Of a stretch of DNA of 64,000 nucleotides, positions 38,615 through 47,244 are shown piece after piece. How positions within the stretch are numbered: the first letter of the stretch is position 1; each line of letters begins with the position of its first letter. The position numbers were made by a program, and so were the translations under genes. Source of the stretch: Flavobacteriales bacterium (GTDB taxonomy: Bacteria > Bacteroidota > Bacteroidia > UBA10329); contig JACJZQ010000004.1 in the NCBI GenBank assembly GCA_020635495.1, positions 157,803-221,802 of the forward strand, in the 5' to 3' direction. The notes under the pieces are model-generated. The model ran no database searches. It was not told where the DNA came from and saw only the letters and a list, made by a program, of their open reading frames with translations.

Positions 38615-38926
38615 TTAGTGCGCTACCTCAAACTGATTCGCTGTGTTCTTGGCACCACCGGCTTTCAACGCCTTGTCGCCAGCGAAGAACTCTTTGTGGT
38701 CATCGCCAAGGTCAGAACCTGCCATACGCTGATGCTTCACACAAGCAACGCCTTTGCGGATCTCCTGACGCTGAACATCACCAACGTAAGCCAACATGCC
38801 TTCTTCTCCAAAGTAACCTGCAGATAGATCGTTCATGTGTAGAGCCGTTGTGTGGTAGGTTGGCAACGTGATCAAGTGATGGAAAATACCAGACACTCTA
38901 GACGAATCTGCCTGGAATGTTCTGAT
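38615..38926 (-). pseudogene. Isolated 3' fragment of isocitrate lyase (aceA copy)
   Basis: This stretch repeats the last 103 codons of the complete aceA gene (40200-40508), beginning sharply at 38926 and ending at the stop codon. By eye about 29 of 309 bases differ (about 91% identity), yet only two residues change (Gly to Asp in the YVGDVQ segment, Ser to Ala in KNTANQ). It encodes only the C-terminal helical part, lacks the TIM-barrel active site, and cannot be an enzyme by itself. It lies 4 bp after the collagen-like gene stop and has its own terminator. The mostly silent differences indicate long divergence as a functional gene before truncation, or import of a related allele. Confidence 0.9.
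38618..38926 (-). repeat. Direct repeat of the aceA 3' end, copy 1
   Basis: A 309-bp unit in the same orientation as copy 2 at 40200-40508, offset by exactly 1582 bp with no indel. The repeats flank the collagen-like gene and the aceA terminator. Confidence 0.92.
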
Positions 38927-38930
38927 CGGC

Positions 38931-40097
38931 CTAATTGCCCAATCGTATCATGTCTATTCTATAATGAGAGACGTACCAAGTATCTGTCGGGGTAGGAGAG
39001 CCTCCACTCTGAACGAACATGCTTAGTTTTACCCAATCACCATTTTGGAGGTAGACCACTGTTGAATTGGAACTTGCAGTAGGTAGATGTCTCAGGTAAC
39101 TGTTACCAAAACCGATATCTTCATGTTGGACAAAGATCGGTAAGGTTTGGGTCACCGTTGTACTTATGCCAGATATCCTGTTCACGAAAACACTGGCGTA
39201 ACCCTGAATGTCCGTTCCTGAGTATGGTGTAACATGCAACGCATCATTTCCGCCCTTCAAGCTGAAGTTCATCAAGTATGTTCCGGTCTGAGTTATTTGA
39301 ACGGAATCATTGCCATAAACCGTCATGTTTCTGATATCAGAAGCGTAACTGCCAACTAAGGAATGGTAAGTGATGGATGGGGTCGGCTGTTGCCAGGTGG
39401 CATTTCCAATGTTGTCGGAAGTTAAGACCTTCCCAGCGCCTTCAGTTCCATTTTCGATTCTCAGCGAGCCATCCAAATGGAAATTCGCGGTGGGCAAGCT
39501 TGTGCCAACTCCGACTGCAGATCCGGTGTTGAAAAGCATGCTGCTGGCTTCCCAATCTGCATTTCCTCTTCTCAAGGTCTGGCCAGGCAATCCAGATACC
39601 ACAGGTCCTGTGGCACCGGTTGGACCTGTTGGACCCGCAATCCCGGGCCCACCTGTGGCTCCGGTAGGACCTGGAGGGCCAGGCACACTACTGCCGCTTG
39701 TTTCAGCGTACAGCGCGTAAGGCACGCTAAGAAGTTCTGAAACTCCCATCGGAGAATAGTTCGTTCCGCCATTAACGTCTAACGATACATCAAGAAAATA
39801 AGGGCCAGATGACCAATCGATAGCTGAAAATGTACCCGAAATGGAACTTCCGTTTCCTATACTGATAGTGAAGAGACCAAAGGAATTTGTAGTCGGGTTG
39901 TGCGACTCTGAATAGACAGCCGCTCCAGTTGGTGAATATTGTCTGATCTGAATAAGTAATCCAATAGTCTGCGATGTGATTTCTGTTCCACTATTGTTTC
40001 GTGCTACAGCTTGATAGCTTAACGCTTGCGGGGCTTGGGCAAGAACAGCATTTGAAATGAACAGAGAGGCGAATAGTAATAGAACCGTGTGTTTCAT
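38931..40097 (-). CDS. Secreted collagen-like repeat protein with C1q-like tail
   Basis: 388 aa. Signal peptide MKHTVLLLFASLFISNAVLAQ. The N-terminal domain (about 22-130) begins APQALSYQAVARNNSGTEI, a common Bacteroidota extracellular module ending in LLSVPYALYA. A run of about nine Gly-X-Y triplets follows (about 138-165, GPPGPTGATGGPGIAGPTG), then a spacer and a beta-rich C-terminal domain resembling C1q/TNF jelly rolls (TGTYLMNFSLKGG, VYLQNGDWVKLSMFVQSGG). Such trimeric proteins are extracellular and adhesive. No T9SS sorting domain is seen. It lies between the two copies of the aceA 3' end. Confidence 0.82.
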   Translation of the reverse strand: MKHTVLLLFASLFISNAVLAQAPQALSYQAVARNNSGTEITSQTIGLLIQIRQYSPTGAAVYSESHNPTTNSFGLFTISIGNGSSISGTFSAIDWSSGPYFLDVSLDVNGGTNYSPMGVSELLSVPYALYAETSGSSVPGPPGPTGATGGPGIAGPTGPTGATGPVVSGLPGQTLRRGNADWEASSMLFNTGSAVGVGTSLPTANFHLDGSLRIENGTEGAGKVLTSDNIGNATWQQPTPSITYHSLVGSYASDIRNMTVYGNDSVQITQTGTYLMNFSLKGGNDALHVTPYSGTDIQGYASVFVNRISGISTTVTQTLPIFVQHEDIGFGNSYLRHLPTASSNSTVVYLQNGDWVKLSMFVQSGGSPTPTDTWYVSHYRIDMIRLGN

Positions 40098-40130
40098 GAT
40101 AAAAGATTATGACCGTGAAAATATCAAAAA

Positions 40131-40163
40131 CAAAGCCCTGTGTATCACAGATACACAGGGCTT
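40131..40163 (-). terminator. Terminator after aceA
   Basis: A 13-bp stem (AAGCCCTGTGTAT with ATACACAGGGCTT), a five-base loop and a T-rich minus-strand tail. It lies 34 bp after the aceA stop. Confidence 0.88.
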
Positions 40164-40196
40164 AACGGAGCGCGTTCTCCGAAAGGTCAAATGCAA

Positions 40197-41786
40197 TCAG
40201 TGCGCCACCTCAAACTGATTTGAAGTGTTCTTAGCACCACCAGCCTTAAGGGCTTTGTCTCCAGCGAAGAACTCTTTGTGATCATCGCCAAGGTCAGAAC
40301 CGGCCATGCGCTGATGCTTCACGCAAGCAACGCCTTTGCGGATCTCCTGACGCTGAACACCACCTACGTAAGCCAACATGCCTTCTTCTCCAAAGTAACC
40401 GGCAGATAGGTCGTTCATGTGAAGAGCAGTTGTATGGTAAGTTGGCAACGTGATCAAGTGGTGGAAAATACCAGATACTCGAGATGAATCTGCTTGGAAT
40501 GTTCTGATTTTCTGATCTGCTTCGATAGCCAATTCAGAATCATCGTATTTCGCGTTCATCAGGTCGTTTTCATCGTATGCAGAAAGGTCTTTTCCTGCAG
40601 CTTCCCAACGCTTGTAAGCTTGCTTACGGAAGTTTAACGTCCAGTTGAATGAAGGAGAGTTGTTGTACACCAACTTGGCGTTCGGCACTTGCTCCTTGAT
40701 CCTGTTAACCATAGCTGCAATGGCTTCCACATCTGGCGTTGGAGTTTCGATCCAAAGAAGGTCGGCTCCGTGCTGCAAAGCAGTCACACAATCCAATACT
40801 ACACGGTCGATGTTTGTACCAGCTCTGAAGCTGTAAAGACCGTTAGGCAAACGTACTGGGCGAACCAATTTGCCTTTGCGCTTCAGCAACACATCGTTCT
40901 CGTTCACCTCATCAAGAGTTACCTCTTCGGCATCAACAAAATCCAAGTACTGAGAAGGAAGATCTCCTGGCTCAAGAGAAACTGGAAGTTTCTGAGTCAA
41001 GCTAGCTCCTTCAGAATCGGTACGTGCAACGATGATTCCATCCTCAACACCCAATTCCAAGAATGCAAGACGGATAGCGTTCAGCTTCGCGATGAAATCC
41101 TCATGCGGAACGGTTACTTTACCATCCTGGTGACCGCACTGCTTCGCGTCAGACACTTGGTTCTCAATCTGGATGGCACAAGCACCCGCCTCAATCATTT
41201 TCTTGGTAAGAAGGTAAGTCGCCTCCTCGTTACCGAAACCGGCATCGATATCAGCGATGATCGGAACTACGTGCGTTTCGAAGTTGTCGATAAGATCCTG
41301 AACATCTTCGCCAGCAGCTTTTCTGCGGAAAAGGTCGTTCAACTCAGTTGCATCAGCTTGCTTCAAGAAATCATAGATCTCAGCGATCAATTTCGGCACA
41401 GAGGTTTTTTCGTGCATTGATTGATCTGGAAGCGGTCCGAATTCAGAACGCAACGCAGCAACCATCCAACCAGACAAGTAGATGTATCTTCTTTTGGTTG
41501 TTTTGTGATGCTTCTTCACAGCAATCATCGTCTGCTGCGCCACAAACCCGTGCCATGCACCTAAAGATTGTGTGTATTTCGAATTGTCTGCATCGTAAGC
41601 AGCCATATCCTCACGCATGATGGCGGCAGTGTATTTTGCAATGTCCAATCCCGTTTTGAAACGGTTTTGCGTGTACATACGTGCTGCATGCTCCGGGTTG
41701 ATCTCACTCCAAGTGTTCCCGTACTTTGCTTTTAGTTTTTGAACTGTTTCCAGTGCAGAAACATAACTTGATTGTTGATTACTCAT
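40197..41786 (-). CDS. aceA: Isocitrate lyase
   Basis: Glyoxylate-shunt enzyme cleaving isocitrate to succinate and glyoxylate. 529 aa, matching the longer isocitrate lyase subfamily rather than the 434-residue E. coli form. The catalytic Cys lies in the motif KQCGH (SDAKQCGHQDGKVTV); the Mg-binding stretch is ADIDAGFGNEEATYLL, and the substrate-loop segment NNSPSFNW is present. The last 103 codons are repeated at 38618-38926. It follows aceB by 77 bp, and that gap holds four heptamers near ATTCGCT. Confidence 0.96.
   Translation of the reverse strand: MSNQQSSYVSALETVQKLKAKYGNTWSEINPEHAARMYTQNRFKTGLDIAKYTAAIMREDMAAYDADNSKYTQSLGAWHGFVAQQTMIAVKKHHKTTKRRYIYLSGWMVAALRSEFGPLPDQSMHEKTSVPKLIAEIYDFLKQADATELNDLFRRKAAGEDVQDLIDNFETHVVPIIADIDAGFGNEEATYLLTKKMIEAGACAIQIENQVSDAKQCGHQDGKVTVPHEDFIAKLNAIRLAFLELGVEDGIIVARTDSEGASLTQKLPVSLEPGDLPSQYLDFVDAEEVTLDEVNENDVLLKRKGKLVRPVRLPNGLYSFRAGTNIDRVVLDCVTALQHGADLLWIETPTPDVEAIAAMVNRIKEQVPNAKLVYNNSPSFNWTLNFRKQAYKRWEAAGKDLSAYDENDLMNAKYDDSELAIEADQKIRTFQADSSRVSGIFHHLITLPTYHTTALHMNDLSAGYFGEEGMLAYVGGVQRQEIRKGVACVKHQRMAGSDLGDDHKEFFAGDKALKAGGAKNTSNQFEVAH
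40200..40508 (-). repeat. Direct repeat of the aceA 3' end, copy 2 (within the intact gene)
   Basis: Partner of the unit at 38618-38926, same orientation, about 91% identical. Homology stops at both outer boundaries: at the stop codon on one side and after the shared TCTGAT on the other. Confidence 0.92.
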
Positions 41787-41831
41787 CGTTTTATAATTAG
41801 AAGTATTAGTCTCAGTTTAAACACGACCACT

Positions 41832-41859
41832 ATTCACTTTTCGCTAGTCGCTATTCGCT
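41832..41859. repeat. Period-7 repeat in the aceB-aceA gap
   Basis: Four consecutive heptamers: ATTCACT, TTTCGCT, AGTCGCT, ATTCGCT. The last two differ at one position. The array lies between the aceB stop and the aceA start. The heptamer ATTCGCT and its complement also occur in the palindrome upstream of aceB. Confidence 0.55.
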
Positions 41860-41863
41860 ATTT

Positions 41864-43459
41864 TCAGATGTAATTGTATGCGTTCAGGGTAAGGAATTCC
41901 TCGAACTCCTCGGTTGCAACCAGCTTCTTGAAAAGCTCCGTTGCCAATTCGAATTTGCCGTTGGTGTAAGCATCGCTTCCAACGTAGGCCTCGATTTTCT
42001 TCAATTCCTCAGGAATGAAACCTTCAACCATTTCGTAGGTCACTTTGCGGCCATCTTCCATTTCAGCGCCACGCTGGATCCATTGCCAAACCTGCGTTCT
42101 TGAGATCTCAGCCGTGGCCGCATCTTCCATCAGGTTGTAAATGGCAGCCGCACCGTTTCCGCGCAACCAGCTTTCCATGTAAAGAATACCCACGTTGATG
42201 TTCTTGCGAACGCCTTCTTCCGTGATGGTTCCCTTCGGAACTTCAATAAGATCAGCAGCTGTAATGGTTTCAGTTCGTTGCTTGGTAATTTGGTTCGGCT
42301 CTGGCATGTATTCGTTGAAAACATCCATGGCCACTTGAACCAACCCAGGGTGTGCCACCCAAGTTCCATCGTGTCCGTTTTTCGCTTCGCGGATCTTGTC
42401 GTTCTTCACTTTATTCACCGCAGCTTCGTTGGCCGCCTCATCTCCTTTAATTGGAATGAAAGCCGCCATTCCGCCCATGGCGTGAACCGCACGTTTGTGG
42501 CATGTTTGGATAACCAAACGAGAATACGCATCCATGAAAGGAGAAGCCATCGTCACCTGATCGCGGTTTGGAACCACAAACTCTGGGTGGTTTCGGAAAC
42601 GCTTGATGTACGAGAAGATGTAATCCCAACGTCCGCAGTTCAAGCCCGCAGAGTGGTCTTTCAGCTCCCAAAGAATTTCGTGCAGTTCGAAAGAGGCAAG
42701 GATGGTTTCGATAAGAACTGTTGCCTTGATGGTGCCCTGCTCAATGCCAAGATCGTTCTGCGCCATCACAAAAGCATCGTTCCACAAACGAGCCTCCAAG
42801 TGGCTTTCCATTTTTGGTAGGTAGAAGTAAGGTCCGCTTCCATTCTCCAACAATTGGTGAACATTATGGAAGAAGTACAGACCGAAATCGAACAGGCCGC
42901 CTGAACATGGCTCGCCATCGATCATCAAACCTTTCTCTACCAAGTGCCATCCACGCGGACGAACAAGCAGCGTTGCTACTTTATCGTTCAGCGCATATTT
43001 CTTTCCGTTGTCAGGGTTTTCGAACGTGATGGTTCGTGTGTTCGCATCACGCAAATTGATCTGCCCGCTCACGTTATTGTCCCAGTTTGGCGAGTTGCTG
43101 TCCTCAAAATCCGCCATAAACATCTTGGCACCTGAGTTCAATGCGTTGATCACCATTTTACGGTCAACTGGCCCTGTGATCTCAACTCTTCTATCTAAAA
43201 GGTCTTCTGGAAGTGGCGCAACCGTCCATTCGCTTTCTCGGATGTGAGCGGTTTCTGGTAAGAAATCTGGGAATTTACCGTTGTCGATTTCCTTCTGACG
43301 CACCTGACGCGCAGCCAACAGTTCTTTTCTACTACCATTGAAAGCGCGGTGCAATTTCACCACAAATTCCAACGCGTCCTGTGTCAGGATCTCATCATAT
43401 CCTGGTTTGATCTCTCCTTTGATTTCAACGCCTTCCAAGGCTACAGTAAGTTCTGACAT
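41864..43459 (-). CDS. aceB: Malate synthase A
   Basis: Second glyoxylate-shunt enzyme, condensing glyoxylate with acetyl-CoA to malate. 531 aa from the ATG at 43459; a TTG at 43477 falls inside a -7 box and is rejected. Family features include [15 protein letters not shown] with the metal-binding acidic residues, [24 protein letters not shown] and [12 protein letters not shown] (catalytic region), and [11 protein letters not shown]. Its length and lack of an extra domain fit isoform A. It is the first gene of the aceBA operon and diverges from the RamB-like regulator. Confidence 0.96.
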   Translation of the reverse strand: MSELTVALEGVEIKGEIKPGYDEILTQDALEFVVKLHRAFNGSRKELLAARQVRQKEIDNGKFPDFLPETAHIRESEWTVAPLPEDLLDRRVEITGPVDRKMVINALNSGAKMFMADFEDSNSPNWDNNVSGQINLRDANTRTITFENPDNGKKYALNDKVATLLVRPRGWHLVEKGLMIDGEPCSGGLFDFGLYFFHNVHQLLENGSGPYFYLPKMESHLEARLWNDAFVMAQNDLGIEQGTIKATVLIETILASFELHEILWELKDHSAGLNCGRWDYIFSYIKRFRNHPEFVVPNRDQVTMASPFMDAYSRLVIQTCHKRAVHAMGGMAAFIPIKGDEAANEAAVNKVKNDKIREAKNGHDGTWVAHPGLVQVAMDVFNEYMPEPNQITKQRTETITAADLIEVPKGTITEEGVRKNINVGILYMESWLRGNGAAAIYNLMEDAATAEISRTQVWQWIQRGAEMEDGRKVTYEMVEGFIPEELKKIEAYVGSDAYTNGKFELATELFKKLVATEEFEEFLTLNAYNYI

Positions 43460-43474
43460 GCTTTGAATTTTGTG

Positions 43475-43482
43475 CAAAGGTA
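43475..43482 (-). promoter_or_regulatory. -7 promoter box for aceBA
   Basis: The minus strand reads TACCTTTG, an exact TAnnTTTG match, 15 nt before the aceB ATG. No TTG stands at normal spacing; instead the palindrome at 43501-43516 covers the -33 region, as expected for a regulated promoter. Confidence 0.5.
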
Positions 43483-43500
43483 TAAATGAAATTCAATTTC

Positions 43501-43516
43501 TAGCGAATTTTCGCTA
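43501..43516. promoter_or_regulatory. Palindromic operator candidate between aceB and its regulator
   Basis: Inverted repeat TAGCGAA-TT-TTCGCTA with perfect 7-bp arms. It lies 18 bp upstream of the aceB -7 box and 46 bp upstream of the regulator -7 box. Position and symmetry suit binding by a dimeric XRE-type regulator. Binding is inference. Confidence 0.5.
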
Positions 43517-43562
43517 ATTGAGAATTTTCTTTGAAAGTTGAATTTCGCAGCGATGTTCGTTG

Positions 43563-43570
43563 TAACTTTG
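43563..43570 (+). promoter_or_regulatory. -7 promoter box for the RamB-like regulator
   Basis: TAACTTTG matches TAnnTTTG, 12 nt before the ATG at 43583. A TTG lies 22 nt upstream (43538-43540), within the tolerated range. Confidence 0.5.
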
Positions 43571-43582
43571 TCGGTTGAATCC

Positions 43583-45040
43583 ATGTCGCTGAACGAAGAC
43601 AATATCAAACTCATTTTCGGGCTGAAACTCAAGCAGTTCCGAACGGCTAAGAAGCTTTCTCTAACCGAATTGGCGGAAAAAGCAGGGCTATCTGTGTCTT
43701 ATATAAATGAGATTGAAAAGGGAAAGAAGTATCCGAAAGCGGAGAAGATCTCCACTTTGGCTAACGTGCTGGACGTTCCTTACGACAAACTCGTTTCGCT
43801 AAAATTGGATAAGCAACTCGCGCCCGTTGGAGAGATTTTGAATTCGAGGCTGTTGGAGGAACTTCCGCTGGATCTCTTCGGTATCGACAAGGGAAAACTC
43901 ATTGAGATCATTGCAAGTGCGCCTTCGAAGGTTACGGCCTTCATCAGCACGATTGCGCAGATTTCGAGCACCTATAATCTTACGCAGGAGAATTTCTACT
44001 TCGCGATGTTGCGCTCATATCAGGAGATGCACGAGAATTATTTTGAGGAGTTGGAGAAGGAGGCGGATCGGTTCAGGAAAGAATATGACCTGCCTGCAAG
44101 TGGCAACATTCCATCCGAAGTGCTGCGCAATATTCTTCTTGATCAATTCGGTTACCGAGTGGAGGAGAACGACCTGAATGAATTCCCCGAATTGACCCAT
44201 ATCCGTTCGGTGTTTATTGAGGATGCCAAGAAGATTTTGATCAACGCTAAGATGGCGGAGAACCAGAAGGCGTTTCTGTATGCGAAGGAGCTCGGGTATC
44301 AGTTTTTGGAAATGAGCGGTGAACGTGCTCTCATGACACCTTGGCCACGCGCCACGAGTTTCGATCATGTGCTGAACAACAGTCGCGCGAGTTACTTCGC
44401 TGGAGCACTTCTGATTTCACCTGACGATCTGGTTGCGCAGTTGGAACCGTTTTTCGCTTCCAAGAAATGGAATGGCGATGCGCTGTTCCGCATTTTGGAG
44501 ACGTACAATAGTTCGCCAGAGATGTTCATGCTCCGTCTCATCAACATCATTCCGAAATACTTTGGGCTGAGCGGTATGTTCTTCATGCGTTTCGATCACA
44601 AAAAGGAGCCGCAAGAAACATCACTCAAAAAGCAACTGCACCTTTCGCGAACACGAAATCCGAAGAAGATCACCTTGCTGGAGAATTACTGCCGCGCGTG
44701 GGCGGATAAGCAGATTTTCAATGATCTGGGCAAATCGCCAAAGGCGTATTGCCACCGATTTGAGACAGAGAGCCATAATCAGCGGTTTTTTGTGATGGCA
44801 CTGAGCCGTCCGATGAAAAGGAATCCGAATGCGGCCCTAAGCGTGATGATTGGTTTCGAGGAGAATACTGCATTTGCCAAGAAGATCGGATTTGCGGAAG
44901 ATTCGAGCATCGAAACCACTGTGATGGCAATTGATAAAGCTGAGTTGCTGCGCGAGGAGGAATTCAAGAACATCCGCAGCGCGATGAAAGCACTGATGGA
45001 AAGCCAGAAGTCAACGGCCGTGAGCGAACTCACCGATTAA
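43583..45040 (+). CDS. XRE-family regulator with IrrE-like domain (RamB-like)
   Basis: 485 aa. The N-terminal Cro/C1 helix-turn-helix (about 10-65) reads LKLKQFRTAKKLSLTELAEK then SVSYINEIEKGKKYPKAEK. The middle region is ImmA/IrrE-like (DUF955), but the usual HExxH zinc motif is not obvious. The C-terminal part has the conserved Cys-containing DUF2083-type stretch (ENYCRAWADKQIF). This architecture is that of short-chain-acyl-responsive regulators such as RamB, which controls aceA and aceB in Corynebacterium. Divergence from aceBA over a palindrome makes it the probable glyoxylate-shunt regulator. The ATG at 43583 is chosen from the promoter position. Confidence 0.85.
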   Translation: MSLNEDNIKLIFGLKLKQFRTAKKLSLTELAEKAGLSVSYINEIEKGKKYPKAEKISTLANVLDVPYDKLVSLKLDKQLAPVGEILNSRLLEELPLDLFGIDKGKLIEIIASAPSKVTAFISTIAQISSTYNLTQENFYFAMLRSYQEMHENYFEELEKEADRFRKEYDLPASGNIPSEVLRNILLDQFGYRVEENDLNEFPELTHIRSVFIEDAKKILINAKMAENQKAFLYAKELGYQFLEMSGERALMTPWPRATSFDHVLNNSRASYFAGALLISPDDLVAQLEPFFASKKWNGDALFRILETYNSSPEMFMLRLINIIPKYFGLSGMFFMRFDHKKEPQETSLKKQLHLSRTRNPKKITLLENYCRAWADKQIFNDLGKSPKAYCHRFETESHNQRFFVMALSRPMKRNPNAALSVMIGFEENTAFAKKIGFAEDSSIETTVMAIDKAELLREEEFKNIRSAMKALMESQKSTAVSELTD

Positions 45041-45067
45041 ACTCCTTGAACGTAGCATCTTTGTCGC

Positions 45068-45763
45068 ATGGCTACGAAACCCATCATTGACGTCATCATT
45101 CCCGCCTACAACGAGGAACGATCCATTGGTTTGGTGCTGGATGAAATTCCCAAAGAATGGGTTCGGAATGTGGTTGTGGCGAACAATAATTCAACCGACA
45201 GAACGGGTGAAGTTGCCGAGCTACACGGAGCCAAAGTGGTTTTTCAACCCGAACCTGGCTACGGAAACGCCTGTTTGAAAGCCATGGAATTCATTGCGCA
45301 GCAGGAAGTAAAACCCGACATCGTTGTCTTTTTGGATGGCGACCATTCCGACTATCCCGAGCAATTACCTGAGGTAGTCAAGCCAATTTTGGATGACGAA
45401 GCGGATATGGTCATAGGTTCTCGTGCGTTGGGGAAATCGGAGAGTGGAAGTCTGACTCCTCAGCAGATTTTTGGGAACTGGCTGGCCACGCGATTGTTGC
45501 GTTTGTTCTACGGGGTGAAGTTCACCGACCTCGGCCCGTTCCGCGCTATTCGGTATGAAAGTCTATTGCAGCTGAATATGATCGATCGTAACTACGGCTG
45601 GACTGTGGAAATGCAGATCAAAGCCGCCAAACAGAAACTCCGAAGTGTGGAAGTTCCGGTCGATTATCGTGTCCGTATCGGGGAATCGAAAGTGTCTGGA
45701 ACAGTGAAGGGCACCATTGGGGCGGGTTACAAGATCATTCTTACCCTTTTCAAATACCTTTGA
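45068..45763 (+). CDS. GT2 glycosyltransferase, polyprenyl-phosphate sugar synthase-like
   Basis: 231 aa GT-A enzyme. N-terminal VIIPAYNEERSI, the nucleotide-binding VVANNNSTDRTGEVA, the metal-binding VFLDGDHSDYPEQL, and the acceptor-side LGPFRAIRYESL are typical of the DPM1/DPG-synthase branch of GT2. There are no clear transmembrane helices. It would move a sugar from a nucleotide donor to polyprenyl phosphate at the inner membrane. The stop overlaps the next frame, and the operon ends in a GT-C enzyme of the class that uses polyprenyl-phosphate sugars. Confidence 0.85.
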   Translation: MATKPIIDVIIPAYNEERSIGLVLDEIPKEWVRNVVVANNNSTDRTGEVAELHGAKVVFQPEPGYGNACLKAMEFIAQQEVKPDIVVFLDGDHSDYPEQLPEVVKPILDDEADMVIGSRALGKSESGSLTPQQIFGNWLATRLLRLFYGVKFTDLGPFRAIRYESLLQLNMIDRNYGWTVEMQIKAAKQKLRSVEVPVDYRVRIGESKVSGTVKGTIGAGYKIILTLFKYL

Positions 45764-45768
45764 ACGGA

Positions 45769-47244
45769 ATGGTTTTCGGGTACGTTCTTCTGGTCATTTA
45801 CATCGTTTGTCTACTGGCGATTCTGGTTTACAGTTTGGCGCAAGGCCATTTGACCATGCTCTATCTCCGTTCCAAACGAAACGGAGAACAGGAAACACCC
45901 GAATTGCCTGCGGAACTTCCTTTCGTGACTGTTCAATTGCCCGTTTACAATGAATTGTATGTGGTGGAACGCCTCATCAGGCGCGTGGTGCAATTGGATT
46001 ATCCGTTGGATAAGCTGGAGATTCAGGTTTTGGATGATAGCACGGATGAAAGCGTGGAAGTCGCGGCAAACATCATCGCTGAGCTTCGCGAAACGGGGTT
46101 GGATATCCAGCACATCCGAAGATCAGACCGAACAGGATTTAAGGCGGGTGCGTTGGCTTTTGGATTGGAGATCGCGAAGGGCGAGTTCATCGCCATTTTC
46201 GATGCGGACTTTCTGCCTGAGAAAGACTTTCTGCTGAAGACTTTACCGTATTTCCAAGATGAGAACACCGGATTGGTGCAAACGCGTTGGGAGCATCTCA
46301 ACCGTAACTACAATTTGCTTACGAAACTGCTTTCGATGGCATTGGATGCGCATTTTACTATTGAGCAGCGCGGAAGAAATTCGAATGGCGATTTCATGAA
46401 CTTCAATGGAACGGCTGGCGTTTGGAGACGCGAGTGCATTGAGACTTCGGGTGGCTGGAGCGCGGAAACGTTGACGGAAGATCTCGATCTGAGCTATCGG
46501 GCGCAGTTGAAAGGCTGGAAGATGAAGTACTTGGAAGGGCAAACTTCGCCTGCTGAGATACCTGCTTTTATTCAAGCCATCCGTTCGCAGCAATATCGTT
46601 GGAACAAGGGCGGGGCAGAGGTGGCACGGAAGAATTTCATGAATGTGATGAAAGCGAAGTTGCCGTTGCATGTCAAGTTCCATGCGCTGTTCCATCTGTT
46701 CAATACAGGCATTTTCATCTGTGTTTTTCTGGCAGCTTTTGTGAGCGTTCCGTTGCTGTATTTCATGGCTAGCAAAGGATTGGCAGCTGAGTTGATGAAG
46801 TACGCGGCCGTGTTCTTTCTCGGTTTCTTCCTCTTATCAGGGTTCTTTTGGATCACCATTCGTCAGCGGTTCGAATCGGCCACCAAAACAACTCTTTGGT
46901 TCATCCTCTATTTTCCGATTTTCTTGAGCCTGTCCATGGGACTTTCACTCTACAATGCCATTGCGGTTTCGGAGGGTTATTTGGGCATTCGTTCGCCTTT
47001 TATTAGGACACCCAAGTTCAATATTGTGGGTGATAAGACCGATGTGAAACAGAACAAGTACATGGTTTCTCGCCCTCCGATGATCGTGATCTTTGAGGCG
47101 TTGCTGGCCATCTATTTCTTGGCCGCTATTGTCTGGGCTGTATCGGTCGGTTATTACGCGTTTGTACCCTTTCATGTGCTTTTGATGCTTGGGTTTGCGG
47201 GCATCACTTTCTATTCAATCAAGCATAGTGTGATCAGGGCATGA
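45769..47244 (+). CDS. Membrane GT2 processive-type glycosyltransferase (cellulose-synthase-like)
   Basis: About 491 aa. One N-terminal transmembrane helix (VFGYVLLVIYIVCLLAILVY) precedes a cytoplasmic GT2 domain with VQLPVYNELYVVERL, VLDDSTDES, IFDADFLPEKDFL, the EDLDLSYR catalytic Asp and the QQYRWNKGG motif equivalent to QxxRW. Four or five C-terminal helices follow (from about residue 310). Relatives make beta-linked glycans or glycolipids. The ATG at 45769 is preferred; a TTG at 45760 overlaps the preceding stop. It overlaps the fusion gene downstream by 4 bp (ATGA). Confidence 0.88.
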   Translation: MVFGYVLLVIYIVCLLAILVYSLAQGHLTMLYLRSKRNGEQETPELPAELPFVTVQLPVYNELYVVERLIRRVVQLDYPLDKLEIQVLDDSTDESVEVAANIIAELRETGLDIQHIRRSDRTGFKAGALAFGLEIAKGEFIAIFDADFLPEKDFLLKTLPYFQDENTGLVQTRWEHLNRNYNLLTKLLSMALDAHFTIEQRGRNSNGDFMNFNGTAGVWRRECIETSGGWSAETLTEDLDLSYRAQLKGWKMKYLEGQTSPAEIPAFIQAIRSQQYRWNKGGAEVARKNFMNVMKAKLPLHVKFHALFHLFNTGIFICVFLAAFVSVPLLYFMASKGLAAELMKYAAVFFLGFFLLSGFFWITIRQRFESATKTTLWFILYFPIFLSLSMGLSLYNAIAVSEGYLGIRSPFIRTPKFNIVGDKTDVKQNKYMVSRPPMIVIFEALLAIYFLAAIVWAVSVGYYAFVPFHVLLMLGFAGITFYSIKHSVIRA

